From NCBI GenBank assembly GCA_015665415.1, contig JADFAE010000010.1:62001-126000 (forward strand): DNA of 64,000 bases. The letters run 5' to 3'. Each line of letters begins with the position of its first letter. The first letter of the stretch is position 1. A program made the position numbers and the translations under genes. This document shows positions 36,477 through 44,644 of the stretch, in pieces. The DNA is from Roseobacter sp. (GTDB lineage Bacteria; Pseudomonadota; Alphaproteobacteria; Rhodobacterales; Rhodobacteraceae). The notes under the pieces were generated by a model. The model was not told the DNA's origin. It searched no databases and worked only from the letters and a program-made list of their open reading frames with translations.

Positions 36477-36845
36477 TCAGGCCGCGTCGCTCAGGACACG
36501 GGCCAGCTCGAACAGACGACGACGCTGGTTTTCCGGGATCGCATAATAAGAGCGCACCAGATCCAGGGCCTCTTTGTCGCCCATCAGATCATCTGGCACC
36601 GCGGATTTGCCGCTGGCTTTGCCCTCTTCTTCCAGTCCTTCAAAGAAGAAACTGACCTGAACGTCCAGAGCGTCCGAAATATCCCAGAGCCGCGAAGCGC
36701 TGACCCGGTTTGCACCGGTCTCATACTTCTGGATCTGCTGGAATTTGATGCCGACCTGCTCGGCCAATTGTTGCTGGGTCTTGCCAATCAGCCACCGACG
36801 GTGACGGATGCGTTTACCAACATGTACGTCTACAGGATGAGCCAT
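36477..36845 (-). CDS. XRE-family transcriptional regulator (PhrR/PraR-like)
   Basis: A 122-residue regulator. Residues about 9-66 are an XRE/Cro helix-turn-helix (QQQLAEQVGIKFQQIQKYETGANRVS). The rest is a C-terminal region with an acidic linker and NQRRRLFELARVL. Closely similar single-domain regulators are widespread in Alphaproteobacteria and include PhrR/PraR of rhizobia; that link is from memory of the family. A palindromic GGTATT-N5-AATACC at 36909-36925 upstream may be its own operator. Confidence 0.85.
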   Translation of the reverse strand: MAHPVDVHVGKRIRHRRWLIGKTQQQLAEQVGIKFQQIQKYETGANRVSASRLWDISDALDVQVSFFFEGLEEEGKASGKSAVPDDLMGDKEALDLVRSYYAIPENQRRRLFELARVLSDAA

Positions 36846-36908
36846 TCGCTATCTCCTAGTTTGTCTAAAATTCCCTGCCCGGATTGCCGCGTTGCATCAG
36901 TGCCAAAG

Positions 36909-36925
36909 GGTATTTCGCCAATACC
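36909..36925. promoter_or_regulatory. Palindrome upstream of the XRE regulator gene
   Basis: A perfect GGTATT-TCGCC-AATACC dyad, 64-80 bases upstream of the regulator start, of a size and shape typical for XRE-type operators. Confidence 0.4.
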
Positions 36926-37086
36926 GCCGTGCCATACGGATACTCAACTATCACGATCAGAGCTCAACCTCTGCTCCAACTGTACGAACTTGGCGGTTGA
37001 ATTCAAGTCTGCCACCTCGCCAGTTCTATGATCAATGAGGCAAATGTATGATTTTAAGCATCATTTTGATAGCCGAATATAAACTT

Positions 37087-37115
37087 TTGACTAGCCTATT
37101 CCGCCTCCCCATAAA
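37087..37115 (+). promoter_or_regulatory. Predicted sigma-70 promoter of the quinone oxidoreductase gene
   Basis: TTGACT at 37087-37092 and CATAAA at 37110-37115 are separated by 17 bases, 82 bases before the start codon. The rest of the 351-bp gap from 36,846 holds the palindrome above and no gene that I can see. Confidence 0.5.
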
Positions 37116-37196
37116 TAGCGAGGTGCAAAATTGACGATTTCGGTCGCAGGCTCTCCCTGCGAATCACCCTCCCCCTGACCCAAAACGGACTGAAAC

Positions 37197-38153
37197 ATGC
37201 TGGCGTATCGCATTAACGAATTTGATGCTCCCCCGTCTCTGGAGACCCTCGACTGCCCCGAGCCGGGCCCTGATCAGATCAAGATCAGGATCCGTGCCTG
37301 TGGTCTCAACTTTGCGGATTTGCTTTTGCAGAAAGGCACATACCAAGACACTCCCCCTCTGCCCTTCACCCCGGGTTTGGAGGTCGCAGGCGAGGTGATC
37401 ACATGCGGCACAAAGGTTCGCAACCTGACCCAAGGCGACCGCATTGCGGTGTTCTGCGGCCAGGGCGGATTGGCCCAGGAAGGGGTGTTCGACGCCAACC
37501 GCGCCGTGCGAATTCCTGACAGTATGAGTTTTGAGGATGCCGCCGCTTTACAGGTCGCCTATGGCACCAGCCACGTGGCCCTGGACCATTGCGCAGGCCT
37601 GCAACCAGGAGAGACGCTCCTGGTCACCGGTGCCGCCGGAGGGGTGGGCCTGACGGCCGTGGAGATCGGCAAGCTGATGGGGGCCCGGGTCATCGCCCAT
37701 GCACGCGGAGCGGGAAAACTGGAGGTTGCCCGGGCCGCTGGCGCGGACCACCTGATCGAGGACGCGCAGGACCTGCGCCTGGCCGTCAAGGAATTGGGCG
37801 GGGCCGATGTGGTTTATGACGCCGTCGGCGGTGACGTCTGGAAGGCCGCCTTTCGCGCCACCAACCCCGGCGGCCGCCTGCTGCCAATCGGTTTTGCCAG
37901 CGGCGAGGTGCCCCAGATCCCAGCCAACCATCTGTTGGTCAAGAACCTCACCGTGATTGGCTTTTACATCGGCGGCTACATGAAATCCCACCCAGAGGTC
38001 ATGCGCAGCTCGATCGCCACATTGATGGAGTGGCACAGTGAAGGCCGCATTCACCCCCACATCAGCCATGTGCTACCGCTGGATCGGGTGGCCGAGGGCC
38101 TGGAGCTGCTACGCAGCCGGACCTCGACCGGCAAGGTGGTTATCACCCCTTGA
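37197..38153 (+). CDS. NADPH:quinone oxidoreductase, zinc-independent MDR family
   Basis: A 318-residue medium-chain dehydrogenase/reductase. The GroES-like domain covers residues 25-115 and the Rossmann domain about 130-260, with the nucleotide motif VTGAAGGVGLTAVEIGK. The zinc-binding Cys/His set of alcohol dehydrogenases is absent. The FADLLLQKGTYQ stretch near residue 39 is typical of QorA-like quinone reductases, which reduce quinones or enones with NADPH. It converges on a LysR gene. Confidence 0.88.
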   Translation: MLAYRINEFDAPPSLETLDCPEPGPDQIKIRIRACGLNFADLLLQKGTYQDTPPLPFTPGLEVAGEVITCGTKVRNLTQGDRIAVFCGQGGLAQEGVFDANRAVRIPDSMSFEDAAALQVAYGTSHVALDHCAGLQPGETLLVTGAAGGVGLTAVEIGKLMGARVIAHARGAGKLEVARAAGADHLIEDAQDLRLAVKELGGADVVYDAVGGDVWKAAFRATNPGGRLLPIGFASGEVPQIPANHLLVKNLTVIGFYIGGYMKSHPEVMRSSIATLMEWHSEGRIHPHISHVLPLDRVAEGLELLRSRTSTGKVVITP

Positions 38154-38192
38154 TCCAGCCTCCCCCTGCAGGCTCTGCATTCAACAAACATG

Positions 38193-38214
38193 GAGAGCGC
38201 CATGCGGCGCTCCC
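38193..38214. terminator. Hairpin between convergent qor-like and LysR genes
   Basis: A GAGCGCC/GGCGCTC stem with an ATGC loop; no strong T run on either strand, so termination may be partial. Confidence 0.5.
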
Positions 38215-38267
38215 CCAAAACAATCTGCCAAGTGACGCCCATTGCGCCACACCGGGCTACCAGCTTG

Positions 38268-39152
38268 TCACCCAGCAGCACGCAGTTGTGTCGGGCGCAA
38301 GGCACCAAAGCCCTGGCGGATAATCCGGGCCAGATCCTCGACATAGGCTGCCCGTATCGCGTCAGCGCCATAGAGGTTGATATGCTGGATCGGCAGCTCT
38401 GGCAGCGCCCCACCGTGATCCACAGCTTCCTGATGTTCGGGTATGGTGCCTTCCAAAAGCACCCCAACCGCCAGATCGGCGCTGATCGTGGCCTCGACCG
38501 TGCGATCCGATTCACTGTCCACCGCCATATCCCACTCAAGGCCATTTTCATCCAGCGCCGCAGTCGAAACCGCCCTGAAAATGCAGGCCCGGCAGAATCC
38601 GAGCCGCAAGGGCCGCTGACGCCAGGCCGACCCATTGGGCGCGCCGACCCAACGCAGCGGCATCTCGTGGATGGTCTCCCCTCCGGCCCCGGCGCCTGTT
38701 TCGGTGGTCAGGATGAGATCATAGGTTCCCTTGGCAAATCCCGCCTTCAGATCGCGCGTGTTCGAGGTGACCAGATTGACGTTCACGCGGGGAAACAATG
38801 TGTTGAAGCGCTTTAGCACCTGCGGAATGACCGGATAAACCACGTCATGCGGCACCCCCAGCACCACTTCGCCTTCAAAGGCCTGATCGGTCAACCGCCC
38901 GATCACCTCATCGTTCAAGGCCACCATCCGGCGCGCATAGCCCAAGAGTTGCTCTCCGGAGGGAGTCAGCGCGATGGTGCGCCCAGAGCGATCCAGCAAG
39001 GCCAGGCCCAACAGCTCTTCCAGCCGCTTGAGCTGCATCGAGACCGCCGATTGTGTCAGGTGCAGAAACCCGGCCGCCCGGGTCACGCCCCCATAGTCCG
39101 CCACCGCAACAAAAGACCGCAGCGTGGTGATATCCAAATTCCGTGCCATCAC
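38268..39152 (-). CDS. LysR-family transcriptional regulator
   Basis: A 294-residue LysR-type regulator with a winged helix-turn-helix at residues 6-65 (VTRAAGFLHLTQSAVSMQLKRLEE) and a substrate-binding-protein-like effector domain from about residue 95. Its target is not predictable. It is divergent from a DUF1127 gene, with a TCAAAA-N7-TTTTGA dyad between them. Some related regulators in Rhodobacteraceae control small DUF1127 genes; that is context only. Confidence 0.88.
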   Translation of the reverse strand: MMARNLDITTLRSFVAVADYGGVTRAAGFLHLTQSAVSMQLKRLEELLGLALLDRSGRTIALTPSGEQLLGYARRMVALNDEVIGRLTDQAFEGEVVLGVPHDVVYPVIPQVLKRFNTLFPRVNVNLVTSNTRDLKAGFAKGTYDLILTTETGAGAGGETIHEMPLRWVGAPNGSAWRQRPLRLGFCRACIFRAVSTAALDENGLEWDMAVDSESDRTVEATISADLAVGVLLEGTIPEHQEAVDHGGALPELPIQHINLYGADAIRAAYVEDLARIIRQGFGALRPTQLRAAG

Positions 39153-39170
39153 GACTCCTGATGTATCAGA

Positions 39171-39189
39171 TCAAAAACATTCGTTTTGA
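39171..39189. promoter_or_regulatory. LysR-type operator candidate
   Basis: A perfect TCAAAA-N7-TTTTGA inverted repeat 19-37 bases upstream of the LysR start, in the 121-bp gap shared with the DUF1127 gene. Confidence 0.5.
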
Positions 39190-39273
39190 AAATAGAACAT
39201 AAGCGTGCATATACATCAACAGAAATGATCAACACTCAGCGAAACATCAAATCCTAACGAAAGGACAAAAGAG

Positions 39274-39495
39274 ATGACCTATATTGCAAACTCCGGTGCC
39301 CAGGCCTGCCGTCCCACCCCTGCCCGCTTTAGCTTGCTGTCCTTTGTACGCGAGCGCACTGCTCTGCTGCGTCAGCGTCGCGCTCTGAAAACGCTGGATG
39401 CCCGCGCCCTGGAAGACATTGGCATCAGCCGCGACGCAGCGCAGGAAGAAAGCAATCGCTCGATCTGGGATGCCCCTGACAGCTGGAAGTGCTGA
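39274..39495 (+). CDS. DUF1127 domain small protein
   Basis: A 73-residue basic protein whose C-terminal half is a DUF1127 domain: RRALKTLDARALEDIGISRDAAQEE. DUF1127 proteins are arginine-rich, and some small ones in Alphaproteobacteria are RNA-binding or regulate phosphate and carbon metabolism. The gene has an intrinsic terminator and is divergent from a LysR regulator, so is probably a stand-alone regulated transcript. Confidence 0.85.
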   Translation: MTYIANSGAQACRPTPARFSLLSFVRERTALLRQRRALKTLDARALEDIGISRDAAQEESNRSIWDAPDSWKC

Positions 39496-39569
39496 TCCTA
39501 CCCTTCCCAAGACGCGCTCCAAACCGGCAAACATCCCCAAGATTGGCTGACAAAGCCATCGCTGAAAGA

Positions 39570-39598
39570 GACCTGCCCCAATTGCGGCAGGTCTTTTT
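39570..39598 (+). terminator. Intrinsic terminator of the DUF1127 gene
   Basis: ACCTGCC/GGCAGGT stem followed by CTTTTT. Confidence 0.88.
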
Positions 39599-39735
39599 AC
39601 GTTTTTAATCGGATTCTGAGCATAGAGGCTTGAACGCTTGGCCAAGAAAACCGATATTTAGCAGGAACGCCATCCGATATGCCCCAAGGGTTTGCCGGGC
39701 TTGGCGAGGGAGATTTTAGACGGAGACCATGATAC

Positions 39736-40512
39736 ATGGCACAGTTTGACACTATCAGATCTGCTGCAGGTGCGCGCAGCGCCGAGATCGACGCCGGGCT
39801 TCGCGCCCATATGAACAAAGTCTACGGCACCATGTCCGCAGGTCTGTTCATCACCTTCCTGGCCGCCTGGGCCATTTCCGGCCTGGCCGTGACCGCAGAT
39901 CCATCCGGTGCGACCGCGATGATCGGCGAAGGCAAATATCTGACCAGCCTTGGCTCGGCAATTTACATGTCGCCACTGAAATGGGTGATCATGCTGGCCC
40001 CGCTGGCATTCATCTTTGGCTTTGGAGCAGCAGCGAACCGTATGTCCGCTGCCGGGGTGCAAACGCTGTTTTACGCCTTTGCCGCCGTCATGGGCCTGTC
40101 GCTCAGCTCGATCTTTCTGGTCTTCACCGGTCAGTCGATCATTCAGGTCTTCCTGATCACCGCCATCGCTTTTGCGGGTCTGTCGCTGGTGGGTTACACC
40201 ACCAAGAAGGATCTGTCAGCCATGGGGGCCTTCCTGATCATGGGTCTGATTGGCCTGATCGTGGCCTCGATCGTCAATATGTTCATGCAGTCTGGTGCCA
40301 TGGCCTTTGCGATTTCCGTCATCGGTGTGCTGATCTTTGCCGGCCTCACCGCCTATGACACCCAAAAGATCAAGACCACCTACCTTGAGATGGCCCATTC
40401 CGGCGATCAGGAATGGCTGGGCAAAGCGGCAATCATGGGCGCCCTCAGCCTCTACCTGGACTTCATCAACCTCTTCATGATGCTGCTCCAGCTGCTCGGC
40501 AATCGCGAATAA
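39736..40512 (+). CDS. BAX inhibitor-1/YccA family membrane protein
   Basis: A 258-residue protein with seven hydrophobic helices matching Bax inhibitor-1 (UPF0005). The ending AIMGALSLYLDFINLFMMLLQLLG is the conserved C-terminal family motif, and TAYDTQKIK lies before it. Bacterial members are pH-sensitive calcium-leak channels or modulators of FtsH, as with YccA. It has its own strong terminator. Confidence 0.94.
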   Translation: MAQFDTIRSAAGARSAEIDAGLRAHMNKVYGTMSAGLFITFLAAWAISGLAVTADPSGATAMIGEGKYLTSLGSAIYMSPLKWVIMLAPLAFIFGFGAAANRMSAAGVQTLFYAFAAVMGLSLSSIFLVFTGQSIIQVFLITAIAFAGLSLVGYTTKKDLSAMGAFLIMGLIGLIVASIVNMFMQSGAMAFAISVIGVLIFAGLTAYDTQKIKTTYLEMAHSGDQEWLGKAAIMGALSLYLDFINLFMMLLQLLGNRE

Positions 40513-40540
40513 GCGACACAGACAAAACCAAGATTTAAGC

Positions 40541-40577
40541 GAGGGGCGGATCACAGCGATCCGCCCCTCTTCTTTTT
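40541..40577 (+). terminator. Intrinsic terminator of the BAX inhibitor gene
   Basis: GAGGGGCGGATC/GATCCGCCCCTC stem with a short loop, followed by TCTTTTT. Confidence 0.95.
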
Positions 40578-40659
40578 GCCAAGACCTTTTCCTGTGGTTT
40601 TTTACCCAAGCCTTTTTCCCAGCCCCTTTTACGACAGCACATATGAATTGGACAAACGG

Positions 40660-41133
40660 ATGAAAATTCAACAGCTACCGCCGAACGAGGCGGCCCGACT
40701 GGTGCCCTTGCTGCAAGACTTGCACAGCCTGCATGTTGCCCATCACCCCGACCGCTAGCAGGCTGAGCCTAGGGACGAAACCCTGACAGACTGGCTGCAG
40801 GACTGGTTGCAAGAGGACAGCATCACCGCGCTTACCGCACAGAGCCCCCAAGGGGCGCTCATGGGCTATGTGGTTTTTGGCCTTGAGGATCGCCCCGCCC
40901 TGCCGGTCCGGTTTGGCGCGCGAAGCCTGATGGTCCATCACATCGCGGTTGCCGCCCCGTTTCGCCGCATTGGCGTAGGTGCCGCCCTCCTGGCGGAGGT
41001 CCAACTGCGCGCCAAGGCCCTAAAGGTCACCAGCATCGCCACCAGCTATGCCCCGTTCAACACCGCGTCACAGGCGCTGTTTGCCAGCATTGGCCTAGAA
41101 CCTATCAACGTCTTTGCCGAAAGACGCATCTGA
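40660..41133 (+). pseudogene. GNAT acetyltransferase interrupted by one in-frame TAG
   Basis: Read from ATG 40660, the frame encodes a normal N-terminus (LLQDLHSLHVAHHPDR), then TAG at 40756-40758 (codon 33), then continues without shift into a full GNAT domain to 41133: HHIAVAAPFRRIGVGAALLAEV is the acetyl-CoA-binding motif A and FASIGLEP the late motif. A Tyr or Phe codon at that place would restore a 157-residue acetyltransferase of usual length. The gap may be a true nonsense mutation, or a base-call error. Restart at TTG 40807 would give a truncated 108-residue protein lacking beta-strand 1. Confidence 0.82.
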
Positions 41134-41193
41134 AGCCTCCTGGTCGGCGGACGGTCTCGTATTTCCGGTTTCACAAACCCCAGCGTGATTGAC

Positions 41194-41258
41194 TTGTACA
41201 AGGCGGAGAAGCGCGACAATATGCGGTTCAAGCTATTCAAGATTACGTAACCTTGTAC
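41194..41258 (+). promoter_or_regulatory. Predicted promoter with flanking inverted repeat, GSCFA operon
   Basis: TTGTAC (41194-41199) and CAATAT (41217-41222) with 17-bp spacing form a plausible sigma-70 promoter. GTACAAGG (41196-41203) and CCTTGTAC (41251-41258) are exact inverted arms, one overlapping the -35 box, suggesting an operator or a leader stem. Confidence 0.4.
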
Positions 41259-41307
41259 CCGTCTCAATCCCGCCGAAGCCAAACCCTCAGGCAAAAGCCG
41301 ATACAAC

Positions 41308-42375
41308 ATGAAAACGATCCATATGAAAAACCCCTATGAGAGCCTGGGCGAAAAGTCCTTTTGGAAACCGGCGGTTGGCAGCAAAAGCATGTTCGACATC
41401 TCTGGACTTTGGGATCCGAAATTCAAGATCAGAAAACAACAGAAAGTTGTCACCTTTGGCTCCTGTTTCGCGCAGCACATCGGCAATGCCCTAAAACACA
41501 GAGGGTTCAACTGGCTGAGCACCGAAAAACCACCTTTTGGCCTGACCGACTCCACCGCAAGCGACTTCAATTACAACATATTTTCGGCCAGAACCGGCAA
41601 TATATATACTACAACTTTGCTGAAACAGTGGACCGACTGGGCCTTGGGCGCAAAAGACATTCCCAAAGAAATCTGGGAAAAGGACGGCCGTTTTTACGAC
41701 CCGTTCAGACCGGTCGTCGAGCCAAACGGTTTTGCCAGCCCGCAAGAGGTCACCCAATCGCTGCACGAAACCGTAGCCTGCTTTAGAGAGGCTATTGAAA
41801 CAGCGAGCTACTTTGTCTTCACTCTGGGACTGACAGAGAGCTGGGTGAATTCCGAATTCGGATATGAGTATCCAATGTGTCCAGGGACTGTTGCGGGGAC
41901 CTTCGACAGCAACTCTCACCGGTTCGTCAATCTGGAATTCAAAGAAATTCTTAAGACATTGTCGCAATCGATGGAGCAGATGAGATCCATAAATCCAAAA
42001 CTGAAATTCATCCTGACTGTGTCGCCGGTACCCCTTACGGCAACAAACTCTGACCAGCACGTCCTGGTCGCAACCATGGCCTCTAAATCCATTTTGAGAG
42101 CTGTGACCAGCCAATTGGAAAAAAACCGAAGCTACGTCGACTACTTCCCTTCCTATGAAATCATCAACAGCCCTGTTTTTCGTGGCTCCTTTTTTGAACC
42201 CAATCAGCGCAACGTCAATCCGCACGGGGTTGAGTTTGTAATGAACACTTTCTTCAACTGCCTGATCGAAAAATACGGAAATTACTTCGAGGAGGACGAC
42301 TCTCCCCAGTCATCGGCGTTGAGAGCCGCCAATGAAATCTGCGAAGAAGAATTGCTAGGGGCGTTTGGCAAATGA
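41308..42375 (+). CDS. GSCFA domain protein
   Basis: A 355-residue protein that matches the GSCFA family: the name-giving motif is TFGSCFAQHIG (residues 49-59), and TLGLTESW and a late PHGVEFVMNTFF lie in their usual order. The fold is thought to be SGNH-hydrolase-like, acting on glycans or acyl groups, but no family member has a firmly proven activity as far as I know. Base composition is clearly lower in GC than the neighbours. The stop overlaps the next start (ATGA), so the two proteins are translationally coupled. Confidence 0.9.
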   Translation: MKTIHMKNPYESLGEKSFWKPAVGSKSMFDISGLWDPKFKIRKQQKVVTFGSCFAQHIGNALKHRGFNWLSTEKPPFGLTDSTASDFNYNIFSARTGNIYTTTLLKQWTDWALGAKDIPKEIWEKDGRFYDPFRPVVEPNGFASPQEVTQSLHETVACFREAIETASYFVFTLGLTESWVNSEFGYEYPMCPGTVAGTFDSNSHRFVNLEFKEILKTLSQSMEQMRSINPKLKFILTVSPVPLTATNSDQHVLVATMASKSILRAVTSQLEKNRSYVDYFPSYEIINSPVFRGSFFEPNQRNVNPHGVEFVMNTFFNCLIEKYGNYFEEDDSPQSSALRAANEICEEELLGAFGK

Positions 42376-42983
42376 AGATTTTGGCATTTGGGAACAGCCA
42401 TTCAGTTTGCCTGAAACAGGCCTATAGCGACAGTTATCAGGGCAACACCCAATACGATTTCATTGCGCGCGGCCAAGGGCGGAAAGGTCTGCAAGGCGTT
42501 ACTTTCGTAGACGGCAAACCATTTCACGAAGAGCCGCACACATTCACGCCTTGGTGCACGGAGGATCTTTCGACCTATTCTGCCTTTGTTTTCATCGGAA
42601 ATGGACTACCTCCTCAACCACAGAGGGAGTATTCCTCCGCATTGCTTTGCAGGTGGAAAGAAGACACCTACACAACGATTGAGAGCCTTAGACTGTCTAG
42701 GGAACTCATCCGCATAACGGGCAAAAAATGTATCATCCTGCCGCGTCCTTTCCGCGGGGGCGCGCGGGCAAAGCTCGAAAGCTATGCAACACACGAGGCC
42801 CATGTCCAATGGCTGAACAGCTGGGTCGATGATGGGATCACCTATGTAACGATCCCAAAAGAAACCACTCTGCAAGGCATGACCAAGACAAAGCTTGAAC
42901 TCTTAAAAGAAGACGCATCGCATGCAAATGAATTGTATGGGGCTATCTGGCTGAAAAAACTGGACGAAATTTTGGACCTCTGA
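42372..42983 (+). CDS. Unknown protein with SGNH-like features, partner of the GSCFA gene
   Basis: A 203-residue protein starting MKILAFGNSHSVCLKQAY, where GNSH resembles the nucleophile block of SGNH hydrolases. Near the C-terminus DASHANELYGAIWLKKL provides the Asp-x-x-His block that completes such active sites. The middle shows no clear domain. Start overlaps the GSCFA stop by four bases. A role together with the GSCFA protein in polysaccharide or surface-glycan modification is suggested by the pairing; this is inference. Confidence 0.72.
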   Translation: MKILAFGNSHSVCLKQAYSDSYQGNTQYDFIARGQGRKGLQGVTFVDGKPFHEEPHTFTPWCTEDLSTYSAFVFIGNGLPPQPQREYSSALLCRWKEDTYTTIESLRLSRELIRITGKKCIILPRPFRGGARAKLESYATHEAHVQWLNSWVDDGITYVTIPKETTLQGMTKTKLELLKEDASHANELYGAIWLKKLDEILDL

Positions 42984-43024
42984 GCCATCAGCTCACGGAC
43001 ACCTAGCCGTTGCGTCCTATTCGC

Positions 43025-43471
43025 CTAGTCGCAGGCCAGGCCCGACGCCAGCGCCACTGTGCCGCGTCGACTGCCAACCACCTGCACCCGCCCGACAGAG
43101 CGGCAGCCCGACTCCCGCTCTACCAGACTGCGAAAGGCGTCAGGGGCCACTTCCGGCAGGCTGGAAATCACGCTGCGCTTTGGCACACTCAGCACCGCAA
43201 GCCCGGTGCGGTCCGCCCGCATTAGCGACAAAGACAAGGGGCGCCCCAGAACCCGTACGATGCGCGACTGGCTGCCGGGCGCGACAACACCCGCCTCCTG
43301 CAGCGCCTCGGGATTCACTCCCCGCTCCCAGGGGCGCGTGACAGCGCCCGCGGCGCCGTCGAGCTCGGTCGAGACCACGACGGCAGGCAGGGAGACGGAA
43401 TTCGCGGAAACCGGAATGGGGCCAGGGCCCACCGCACAAATAAACACAGCACCAAACATTGCACTCTTCAC
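43025..43471 (-). CDS. Exported hypothetical protein
   Basis: A 148-residue protein with a probable signal peptide (residues 1-24, ending SAN). The mature part has no recognised domain; it contains pairs of Arg and Val-rich strands and a C-terminal Cys. The start is a GTG at 43471; ATG at 43459 is the alternative and has a GAAGAG ahead of it. Unrelated to its neighbours as far as visible. Confidence 0.58.
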   Translation of the reverse strand: MKSAMFGAVFICAVGPGPIPVSANSVSLPAVVVSTELDGAAGAVTRPWERGVNPEALQEAGVVAPGSQSRIVRVLGRPLSLSLMRADRTGLAVLSVPKRSVISSLPEVAPDAFRSLVERESGCRSVGRVQVVGSRRGTVALASGLACD

Positions 43472-43656
43472 CAGACCAACCCCGTTCCACCATTTTCCAC
43501 CCCCTCAGCGATAAGGGTGGAATGAGGCAAAACCGTGCCAGGCTGCCCTCATAGTAGGTCCAGTTTTGCTCACCTTTCCCTTAAGTTTTATACTCTCTGG
43601 TGCGGCGCGCAGCGGCCAGAAGACAAAGGATCCGAAGCCCAGTGCACGGATGCTTG

Positions 43657-43668
43657 CCCCCCCCCCCC
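43657..43668. repeat. Run of twelve C residues
   Basis: A 12-bp homopolymer in the intergenic gap left of rpmG, just past the rpmG terminator. It could be a slippage site; no open frame that I trust crosses it. Confidence 0.9.
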
Positions 43669-43689
43669 GCGCCACAAAACCGCAGCCCC

Positions 43690-43722
43690 AAAAAGAAAAA
43701 GGGCCACGCCAAGCGTGACCCT
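43690..43722 (-). terminator. Intrinsic terminator of rpmG
   Basis: A 9-bp stem (GGGTCACGC/GCGTGGCCC with one G-T pair) followed on the minus strand by TTTTTCTTTTT. Confidence 0.92.
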
Positions 43723-43749
43723 CTAAGACGCAAATCAAACAAGGACTGC

Positions 43750-43917
43750 CTATTTGATTTTGCCTTCTTTGTACTCGACGTGCTTGCGCACTACGGGGTC
43801 GTACTTACGGACAACCATTTTCTCGGTCATGGTGCGTGCGTTTTTCTTGGTCACGTAGAAGTGGCCGGTGCCCGCGGTCGAGTTCAGGCGGATCTTGATT
43901 GTGGTAGGCTTCGCCAT
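43750..43917 (-). CDS. rpmG: 50S ribosomal protein L33
   Basis: A 55-residue ribosomal protein of the large subunit. [20 protein letters not shown] at the start and [18 protein letters not shown] at the end are typical for alphaproteobacterial L33, which here lacks the four zinc-binding Cys residues of the C+ type. AGGAGAAG lies upstream of the ATG and a strong terminator follows the stop. Confidence 0.97.
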   Translation of the reverse strand: MAKPTTIKIRLNSTAGTGHFYVTKKNARTMTEKMVVRKYDPVVRKHVEYKEGKIK

Positions 43918-44097
43918 GGTGCTTCTCCTGCGTCCGAAAAGGCAGGGGCCTCTCGGTAAATTCCTATACGAGCGTGGCTTGTACCCGCCCCAGCCCCCAA
44001 GTCAATAGGATTCCCGTGGCTTTGCCATGGAATTGTGCCCAGATCGCCGTTTTAGGATATTTTACAGGCAATCCCTCTCAGCAAAGAAGGAAGAAAA

Positions 44098-44524
44098 TGC
44101 GCAGAAGGCCTGTAAGCCGGATTTTGTCCCGAAGCTTGCGCTCCATAGACGACCATTCCTCTGCGATGCATATTTCTATGCACCTCTAGCTGCCAACCCG
44201 GTCCCTCTCGGCTAAAGCAAGCCTAGCGGCGGTTTCGACTGACGCCGACCTGCCCGCGCGGGGACCCTATTTGGCATTGCTCCCGGTGGGGCTTGCCGTG
44301 CCGCCCCTGTTGCCAGCGGCGCGGTGGGCTCTTACCCCACCGTTTCACCCTTACCAGACCTTGTCCCTTTGCCTTGGCGGCATCGGGGGTCTGGCGGTCT
44401 GTTTTCTGTGGCGCTATCCGTCGGGTTGCCCCGCCCGGGTGTTACCCGGCACCGTTGCTTTAGGGAGTCCGGACTTTCCTCGCGGAAGGCAAGCCTCCAG
44501 CGCGGTCGTCCAGCCTTCTGCGCC
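44098..44524 (-). ncRNA. rnpB: RNase P RNA, class A
   Basis: The reverse strand carries the RNase P RNA core. Near the 5' end is GAGGAAAGTCCGGACTCC, then an ACAGAA segment; later GGTAAGGGTGAAACGGTG and the GTAAGAGCCCACCG block, and near the 3' end GACAAAATCCGGCTTACAG. The 5' GCGCAGAAGGC pairs with 3' GGCCTTCTGCGC as helix P1. The RNA cleaves the 5' leader of pre-tRNAs with the RnpA protein. The ends are defined by the P1 pairing and are good to a few bases. Confidence 0.95.
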
Positions 44525-44529
44525 CTGCC

Positions 44530-44558
44530 CGCCTATTCCTCATATCCCCCCCCGTCAA
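44530..44558 (-). promoter_or_regulatory. Predicted rnpB promoter
   Basis: On the minus strand TTGACG (44558-44553) is followed after 17 bases by TAGGCG (44535-44530), about 7 bases before the rnpB 5' end. The -10 box is poor, the -35 box good. Confidence 0.5.
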
Positions 44559-44573
44559 GACAGAAGCGAAAAA

Positions 44574-44633
44574 GGGGCTCTGCCCCTCTTGGCCATGGCC
44601 AATTCACCCCGGGATATTTTAAGCCAAATGAAA
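44574..44633. terminator. Hairpin and shared tail upstream of rnpB (dispersed family member)
   Basis: GGGGC-TCT-GCCCC at 44574-44586 is followed on the minus strand by five T residues, making an intrinsic terminator that shields rnpB. On the plus strand it is followed by the palindrome TTGGCCATGGCCAA and the shared CCCCGGGATATTTTAAGCC tail, although no plus-strand gene precedes it. Confidence 0.6.
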
Positions 44634-44644
44634 GGCGGACCAGA

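Noticed and set aside
43505-43738. 77-codon minus-strand frame left of rpmG
   Set aside because: It runs through the rpmG terminator and the poly-C run and has no ribosome-binding site.
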